The notes below the pieces were generated by a model, which saw only the letters and a program-made list of their open reading frames with translations, did no database searches and was not told the DNA's origin. Shown here piece after piece: positions 24,618-29,023 of a stretch of 29,023 nucleotides of DNA. A program made the position numbers and the translations under genes. The stretch comes from an uncultured Oscillospiraceae bacterium (GTDB taxonomy: Bacteria > Bacillota > Clostridia > Oscillospirales > Oscillospiraceae), in contig CAKTGM010000024.1 of the NCBI GenBank assembly GCA_934561515.1, forward strand, positions 1 to 29,023, given 5' to 3'. Numbering within the stretch: position 1 is the first letter of the stretch; the number at the start of each line of letters is the position of its first letter.

Positions 24618-25574
24618 TCAAAGCTCGAGCGCGAGCTGCGCGTCGTCGGCAGAGGGAACCTCCAGCCCGAATTCGCTCGGCAGATAGCGCGGGCAGACAT
24701 TTTCGCCCGTTGTGATGACGGAGGCGGCAAGGCGCGTGCCGATCTCGCAGGATTCCATCATGCTCTTGCCGTAGGTCTGGCCGATGACCGCCCCGGCAAA
24801 GAACGCGTCGCCCGCGCCGGTCGTATCCTTGACATCGACCTTTTTCGCAGGGCAGAAGCCCTCCTCGCCGTCCAGCGTTGCAAAGACTGCGCCCTGAGAC
24901 CCCATCGTGACGACCATGCGGCGGATCTGCGCGCCGCGAATCTTCTCGCGCAGGACGGGCAGCATCTCGCCGGGGGTGAAGCTGTCGTAATTCTCGGAAA
25001 AGAGGATGCCCGCCTCCTGCTGGTTGCAGATGAAGCAGTGCACCGAGCGCAGAAAGTCGCGCCGCTCGATGGCGATGCTCATGTTGGAAACGACCGCGTA
25101 AACGGGCTTCTGGTATTTTTCCGCCAGCGCGAAGGTGCGCTTGACGATGTCCTTTTCCATGTCGATCTCCAGCAGGATACTGTCGGCCTGCGAGAAGATC
25201 TCGTCGCCCTGCTCGTCGAGAATGTCGGCGATGGGGTGGAGGTCGGGACGCTTGGAGATCGAGGCGGTCACATCGCCCGTGTTGTCAAAGATGGCGAGCC
25301 AGGTGCCCATGCCGTCGGGCGTGGTGCGCATATAGCGCGTGTCGACCTTGTGGCTGCGGAGCTTTTTGACAACATCCGCGCCCGCGCTCGACTCATCGAC
25401 GAGGCTCACGAAGGTGGGGCGCAGCTCAACGTTGGCGATGTCCTCGACAATGTTGCGGCTCACGCCGCCGTGCACCTGCACGACGCGGCCCGAGTTGCGC
25501 CCGCCGGGAATATAGGAAGAGATGGGGTAGCCCTTGATATCGACAAAAACGGCGCCCAGTACGACTATGCTCAT
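24618..25574 (-). CDS. PfkB-family carbohydrate/nucleoside kinase (318 aa)
   Basis: A ribokinase-like sugar/nucleoside kinase. The substrate motif near the N-terminus reads VQVHGGVSRNIVEDIANV, close to the GGxxRNxAEnLaRLG seen in pseudouridine kinases, so a nucleoside such as pseudouridine is a possible substrate; the family assignment itself is secure. The C-terminal signature is DTTGAGDAFFAG, with catalytic Asp256 and the anion hole GAG. VVTMGSQGAVFA is the ATP-site strand. The start is the ATG at 25572-25574 after AGGAGG (spacing 6). It is transcribed alone, with an extended -10 promoter and a long inverted repeat upstream. No pseudouridine lyase gene is adjacent. Confidence 0.9.
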   Translation of the reverse strand: MSIVVLGAVFVDIKGYPISSYIPGGRNSGRVVQVHGGVSRNIVEDIANVELRPTFVSLVDESSAGADVVKKLRSHKVDTRYMRTTPDGMGTWLAIFDNTGDVTASISKRPDLHPIADILDEQGDEIFSQADSILLEIDMEKDIVKRTFALAEKYQKPVYAVVSNMSIAIERRDFLRSVHCFICNQQEAGILFSENYDSFTPGEMLPVLREKIRGAQIRRMVVTMGSQGAVFATLDGEEGFCPAKKVDVKDTTGAGDAFFAGAVIGQTYGKSMMESCEIGTRLAASVITTGENVCPRYLPSEFGLEVPSADDAQLALEL

Positions 25575-25593
25575 GACGATCCTCCTGTGGGTT

Positions 25594-25628
25594 ATATGAT
25601 ATTTCGTATGCACTTCATTATATCATAT
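25594..25628 (-). promoter_or_regulatory. PfkB-kinase promoter inside a 9-bp inverted repeat
   Basis: On the minus strand an extended -10 TGA-TATAAT ends at the complement of 25617. ATATGATAT (25594-25602) and ATATCATAT (25620-25628) are a perfect 9-bp inverted repeat with a 17-bp spacer, one arm overlapping the -10 and the other just downstream of the start point. It looks like a repressor operator; the regulator is not in the window. Confidence 0.6.
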
Positions 25629-25654
25629 CCGGCGGCAGAAGAAAAGAAAAACAC

Positions 25655-25699
25655 GAAAAAACGTGGAACGGACCGGCTCATTGCGAGCCGGTCCGTTCC
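25655..25699 (-). terminator. terminator of the lysW gene
   Basis: A perfect 15-bp stem (25665-25679 with 25685-25699; loop ATTGC) is followed on the minus strand by CCACG and a T6 run (complement of A's at 25655-25660). It lies 25 bp past the lysW stop. Confidence 0.9.
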
Positions 25700-25723
25700 T
25701 AAATGAGAGATGAGAGGGAGAAA

Positions 25724-27262
25724 TCAATCCTTGATGCGCGCGCGTCTCGCTTCGTTTCTGCGGATGACGAGAAGCGTGCAGACCGTCAGCACGATGCCGA
25801 TGGCGAGGCAGATGACCCAGTTCTGGATGAAGCCCGCGAGCGCGAAGCAGACAAAGCTCAGGCAGGCGACGGTGATGGCGTAGGGCAGCTGCGTTGCCAC
25901 ATGGTTGACATGCTCGCACTGCGCGCCGGCGGAGGACATGATGGTCGTATCGGAGATGGGGGAGCAGTGGTCGCCGCACACGGCGCCCGCGCAGCAGGCG
26001 GAGATACCGATATAAAGGAGGCTGCTGTCGCCGGGGAAGATGGCGGTGACGATGGGGATGAGGATGCCGAAGGTGCCCCAGGACGTGCCGGAGGCGAAGG
26101 CCAGCACGCAGGCGACGAGGAAGATGACGGCGGGGAGCATATTGTAAAGCCCCTCGGAGGCGGCATACATCAGGTCGTGCACATAACCGGCGGCGTCAAG
26201 CGCGTTGAGCGTCGTCTTGAGGGAGACGGCAAGCGTGAGGATGATGATGGGAGAGATCATGGCCTGAAAGCCCTTGGGGATGCAGGCCATGGCCTCGCGG
26301 AAGCCGACGACGCGGCGGGCGATGAGGTAGAGGACCGTGATAATGAGCGAGATGAGGCCGCCCCAGGGAAGGCCGACGAAGGCGTCCGTGTTGCCGAAGG
26401 CGCCGATGAAGTCGCCGGCATAGTCCGTGCAGCCGGAGGCATCAGCGCCGAAGAAGCCGCCGACATAGATCATGCCGATGGTGCAGGTGATGATGAGCAC
26501 AACGACGGGGATGATGAGGTCGATGACGCGGCCCTTGGGATTGGCGTTTTCCTCGGCGCTGCCGGGGGCGGCGGAGAGGTCGCCCGTGCTGCGGGCGCGC
26601 TCTTCAAAGCCGCGCATGGGGCCGTAGTCGAAGCGGAGCAGCGTGAGCGTGATGATGAAGACGAAGGTCAAAAAGGAATAGAAGTTATAGGGGATGGCGC
26701 GGATGAAAAGCTGGATGCCGGAGATACCGGTATCGAGATCCTGCGCCGTGGAGGACACGGCTGCGGCCCAGGAGGAGATCGGCGCGATCATGCACACGGG
26801 GGCGGCGGTGGCGTCGATGAGGTAGGCGAGCTTGGGACGCGAGATCTGGTGGCGGTCGGTGACCGGGCGCATGACAGAGCCGACGGTCAGGCAGTTGAAG
26901 TAGTCGTCGATGAAGATGAGAATGCCGAGGATGAAGGTGGCGAGCGATGCGCCCACGCGGGTGTGGATGTTCTTTTCCGCCCAGCGGCCGAAGGCCGCGC
27001 TGCCGCCGGCAAGGTTGACGAGCGCCACGATGATGCCGAGCAGGACGAGGAAGAGGAAGATGCCCGCGTTATCAGAAACGGCGGTGATGAGGCCGTCGTT
27101 GACGATCATATCGAGCGTTGCGACGGGGGAGAAGTCACAGGCGAAAAGCGCGCCGATGACAACGCCGATGAAAAGAGACGAATACGCCTCCTTCGTGATC
27201 AGCGCGAGCGTGATGGCGATGATCGGGGGAACAAGCGCCCAGAAGGTTCCGACAAAGTTCAT
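25724..27262 (-). CDS. lysW: NhaC-family transporter, predicted lysine transporter LysW (512 aa)
   Basis: A polytopic membrane protein of about 12 hydrophobic segments in the NhaC Na+/H+ antiporter family. Family motifs visible: FIDDYFNCLTVGSVMRPVTD, APISSWAAAVSSTA, ASGTSWGTFGILIPIVTAI and AVCGDHCSPISDTTIMSSAGA. NhaC annotation alone would suggest sodium/proton exchange. The gene is, however, controlled by a full lysine riboswitch (27397-27557). Rodionov and co-workers described NhaC-like transporters under L-box control as predicted lysine transporters and named them LysW, so lysine uptake is the better prediction (not to be confused with the amino-carrier protein LysW). The start is the ATG at 27260-27262 after AAAGGAG. 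High lysine should switch it off by termination at 27299-27333. Confidence 0.9.
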   Translation of the reverse strand: MNFVGTFWALVPPIIAITLALITKEAYSSLFIGVVIGALFACDFSPVATLDMIVNDGLITAVSDNAGIFLFLVLLGIIVALVNLAGGSAAFGRWAEKNIHTRVGASLATFILGILIFIDDYFNCLTVGSVMRPVTDRHQISRPKLAYLIDATAAPVCMIAPISSWAAAVSSTAQDLDTGISGIQLFIRAIPYNFYSFLTFVFIITLTLLRFDYGPMRGFEERARSTGDLSAAPGSAEENANPKGRVIDLIIPVVVLIITCTIGMIYVGGFFGADASGCTDYAGDFIGAFGNTDAFVGLPWGGLISLIITVLYLIARRVVGFREAMACIPKGFQAMISPIIILTLAVSLKTTLNALDAAGYVHDLMYAASEGLYNMLPAVIFLVACVLAFASGTSWGTFGILIPIVTAIFPGDSSLLYIGISACCAGAVCGDHCSPISDTTIMSSAGAQCEHVNHVATQLPYAITVACLSFVCFALAGFIQNWVICLAIGIVLTVCTLLVIRRNEARRARIKD

Positions 27263-27298
27263 GATGTTTCTCCTTTCCTGTGCCTTTACGCACAGAGC

Positions 27299-27333
27299 AA
27301 AAAAATTAAGCCATGATTTCCATCATGACTTAA
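27299..27333 (-). terminator. riboswitch-controlled terminator upstream of lysW
   Basis: On the minus strand TTAAGTCATGAT (complement of 27322-27333) pairs with ATCATGGCTTAA (complement of 27306-27317), a 12-bp stem with one G-T wobble and a 4-nt loop. Seven T's follow (complement of 27299-27305). It lies 37 bp before the lysW start codon. Confidence 0.92.
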
Positions 27334-27396
27334 CACAAAGAACATCAAGAACGCCGTACAAAACAAAAACAGCGGAGATCCTGATCGCGTCGATCA

Positions 27397-27557
27397 TGAC
27401 AGCACTCCGTCCTTTCGGACGACAGTCCGCCGGGTATTCCCCGGCGACCCAGAAATCCACCGGTCAGGGAACCGATCGACCCTTCGGCGGCTTCCCCTTT
27501 CACCCCACGGTCTCCTGCCGTTTGCCGGGGCTAGTCATGTCAGCCGCGCCTCTATCA
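27397..27557 (-). ncRNA. lysine riboswitch (L box) aptamer
   Basis: The minus strand matches the lysine riboswitch core: AGAGGCGCGG near its 5' end, the near-invariant GAAAGGGGAAGCCGCCGAAG (complement of 27482-27501), a P4 hairpin CGCCGGG/CCCGGCG (27428-27446) and a P5 hairpin GTCC-GAAA-GGAC (27409-27420). P1 closes by TGATAG (complement of 27552-27557) with CTGTCA (complement of 27397-27402). Directly 3' of P1 lies a TGATCG/CGATCA hairpin (27382-27396). The element senses lysine and controls the LysW-type transporter through the downstream terminator. Confidence 0.95.
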
Positions 27558-27577
27558 AGACTTATGAAATTGCTTGC

Positions 27578-27605
27578 AGTATACACCTTTTCGACATTCT
27601 GTCAA
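27578..27605 (-). promoter_or_regulatory. promoter of the lysine riboswitch-lysW transcript
   Basis: On the minus strand TTGACA (complement of 27600-27605) and TATACT (complement of 27578-27583) are spaced 16 bp apart. Transcription would start near 27571, about 14 nt before P1. Confidence 0.85.
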
Positions 27606-27706
27606 GCATGAATTTCGTTTTTTAACGGGAGAACGTGAAAGTCTATGCAGATATTACGAAAAATAGAAAGAGAAGCGGGGAAAATTGTGAAAAATATTAT
27701 GCGGCT

Positions 27707-28840
27707 TCAGCGGATGCAGAGGGCGCGGGCGGCGCAGCGGCAGAAAAGCTGCCGCCATGTGAGGCGCGCGACGCTCTCGCCCGCGAGCAGCGGCAGGGAG
27801 GAAAGAAGCGTGCCATCAGCCGCAAAAACATCGAGCGAGCCGAGGATCTCGCCCGCTTCAACGGGCGCTTCGACCGTTTCGCACGGCGAGAGCGACTGGG
27901 TGAGGCCGTTTGCGCGGCTTTTTTCAAGGAGCAGGACGCTCCCCTGCGGCAGGACGGTCTGCACCTGCCTGCGCGCGCCGAGCGCGACGGGGACGGCGGG
28001 GAGCGGCGCTTCCGGCGCGACGGGCAGGAGCGTATAGGCGGCAAAGCCGTAGTTCAAAAGCGCCTTTGCGTCAGAAAAGCGCTTGTCGCTCGTGCTGCCG
28101 CCGAGCACAACGGCGATGAGCTCCATGCCGTCCTTTTCCGCCGTGGCGCTGATGCAGTATCCCGCGGAGCCGGTCGAGCCGGTCTTGAGGCCCGTCGCGC
28201 CGGGGTAGAAGCGCACGAGCTTGTTGGTGTTGACAAGAAGCGACGCGCCGTCCCGCAGCGAGTCCATCCAGATGGTCGTAAAGCGGCGGATGTCGGGGTG
28301 GTGCAAAATGAGCTCGCGCGACATGAGCGCAATGTCGTAGGCGGAGGAAACGTGGCCGTCCGCGGGAAGGCCCGTGCAGTTGAGAAAGCGCGTGTCGTTC
28401 ATGCCGAGCTCCCTCGCCCGCGCGTTCATGCGCTCGACAAAGGCTTCCTCGCTGCCGGCAAGGTGCTCGCCGAGCGCGACGGCCGCATCGTTGCCGGAGA
28501 CGACGCAGACAGCCTTGATGAGCTCCTCCACGCGCATCTGCTCGCCCTCCTTGAGCCAGATCTGGCTGCCGCCCATGGACGCGGCGTGCGCGCTGCCGGT
28601 GACGGCGTCGTCATACGAGAGCGCGCCGGAGTCGATGGCCTCCATGGTGAGCAGCAGCGTCATCACCTTGGTGACGCTTGCGCTCTCGCGCGGCGTGTGC
28701 TCATCCTTGGCAAAGAGCACCGTGCCGGTGGCCTTTTCCATCAAAAGAGCGGAGGGCGCGTCGAGCGTGAGATCATCGGCGCGCACGGGGACGCACAGCA
28801 GGAGTGCAAAAATGAGCAGCAGCGGCAGGATTCGTTTCAT
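27707..28840 (-). CDS. D-alanyl-D-alanine carboxypeptidase, secreted/peripheral (377 aa)
   Basis: A penicillin-binding-protein family 5/DacF-type enzyme that trims the terminal D-Ala of peptidoglycan side chains. A signal peptide (residues 1-21, cleavage likely after VRA) is followed by the serine peptidase domain with all three motifs: S55-V-T-K58, S115-G-N117 and K219-T-G221. A beta-rich C-terminal domain (about 270-355) fits the PBP5_C type. The last about 17 residues (LTWRQLFCRCAARALCIR) are a basic, amphipathic tail with three Cys, suited to peripheral membrane attachment. The start is the ATG at 28838-28840 with GGAAAGGAG upstream. No clear terminator is seen after it, and the gap to the lysW promoter (27606-27706) holds nothing recognisable. 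Confidence 0.95.
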   Translation of the reverse strand: MKRILPLLLIFALLLCVPVRADDLTLDAPSALLMEKATGTVLFAKDEHTPRESASVTKVMTLLLTMEAIDSGALSYDDAVTGSAHAASMGGSQIWLKEGEQMRVEELIKAVCVVSGNDAAVALGEHLAGSEEAFVERMNARARELGMNDTRFLNCTGLPADGHVSSAYDIALMSRELILHHPDIRRFTTIWMDSLRDGASLLVNTNKLVRFYPGATGLKTGSTGSAGYCISATAEKDGMELIAVVLGGSTSDKRFSDAKALLNYGFAAYTLLPVAPEAPLPAVPVALGARRQVQTVLPQGSVLLLEKSRANGLTQSLSPCETVEAPVEAGEILGSLDVFAADGTLLSSLPLLAGESVARLTWRQLFCRCAARALCIR

Positions 28841-28907
28841 GGCGGGGCTCCTTTCCTCGTTTGCAAAAAGAATATGAAAGGATTTGGGGCAAGATGAATA
28901 TTTCGCC

Positions 28908-28936
28908 TTGAAATGACACGAAAGATATGATATACT
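28908..28936 (+). promoter_or_regulatory. tRNA-Gly promoter
   Basis: TTGAAA (28908-28913) and TATACT (28931-28936) are spaced 17 bp apart with an extended TGA. The tRNA begins 11 bp after the -10. Confidence 0.85.
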
Positions 28937-28946
28937 CCCTGTGTCC

Positions 28947-29020
28947 GCAGGGTTGGTATATCGGTATTACAGCGGCTTCCCAAGCCGTTAAGGCGGGTTC
29001 GACTCCCGTACCCTGCTCCA
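28947..29020 (+). tRNA. tRNA-Gly (anticodon CCC)
   Basis: A 74-nt tRNA with a perfect acceptor stem GCAGGGT/ACCCTGC (28947-28953 with 29010-29016), discriminator T and encoded CCA (29018-29020). The anticodon stem GCGGC/GCCGT (first pair G-T) closes the loop TTCCCAA with CCC at 28979-28981. The T arm is CGGGTTCGACTCCCG. It decodes GGG. Confidence 0.95.
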
Positions 29021-29023
29021 AAA

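Noticed and set aside
25703..27316. 537-residue plus-strand frame opposite lysW
   Set aside because: Asp/Gly/Glu-rich antisense shadow of a membrane protein gene; no ribosome binding site or motif.
28773..29021. Minus-strand frame beginning MEQGTGVEPALTAWEAAV
   Set aside because: Antisense translation of the tRNA-Gly gene; also overlaps the dacF-type gene start.
1..29023. CRISPR array, insertion sequence or replication origin
   Set aside because: No regularly spaced direct repeats, no transposase or terminal inverted repeats, and no DnaA-box cluster were seen on reading the window.

Overview
The window looks like chromosome of a fairly high-GC, anaerobic, Gram-positive Firmicute, most likely a gut Clostridia of the Oscillospiraceae type. 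The evidence is AGGAGG-type ribosome binding sites on nearly every gene, consensus sigma-A promoters (TTGACA/TATAAT), a single-chain pyruvate:ferredoxin oxidoreductase, an L-box (lysine) riboswitch, low-GC-Firmicute-style terminators and a lipoprotein-rich gene set. This taxonomic call is inference; there is no rRNA in the window.

Region 1 (1 to about 5400) is accessory. It holds the end of an unrecognised gene, a structured gene-free stretch, and a secreted lipoprotein of unknown function. Next comes the 3' half of an initiator-type tRNA-Met (2485-2529) with no 5' half, followed by a terminator. This is what the distal end of an element integrated into a tRNA gene looks like, so the DNA left of 2529 is probably an integrated element whose integrase lies outside the window. 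To the right are remnants of tiny ORFs, a hipBA toxin-antitoxin pair under a perfect consensus promoter, and a small ribbon-helix-helix protein whose promoter is covered with palindromic half-sites.

Region 2 (5400-13920, + strand) is core-like. It contains a DHH-family nanoRNase/pAp phosphatase gene (nrnA) broken by a one-base frameshift, then tex. A tight four-gene unit follows: MFS transporter, membrane-anchored glycerophosphodiester phosphodiesterase, an acyltransferase-fold protein lacking the catalytic His, and an acyl-CoA ligase. A bidirectional terminator ends it.

Region 3 (13922-19830, - strand) carries recG and nifJ, each with its own promoter, separated by a strong terminator.

Region 4 (19950-24595, + strand) is one apparent operon: the comM/yifB AAA+ ATPase, a small membrane protein, thiI, pncC and a lipoprotein.

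Region 5 (24618-28840, - strand) has a PfkB-family sugar/nucleoside kinase, an NhaC-family transporter (LysW type) preceded by a complete lysine riboswitch with a readable terminator/antiterminator switch, and a D,D-carboxypeptidase. A tRNA-Gly(CCC) gene on the + strand closes the window.

The best candidates for new biology are the MFS/GDPD/CAT-fold/acyl-ligase unit and the H-to-E change in its CAT-fold member. The tRNA-fMet integration scar and the multi-half-site RHH promoter come next. No complete, clearly new defence or mobile system is visible.
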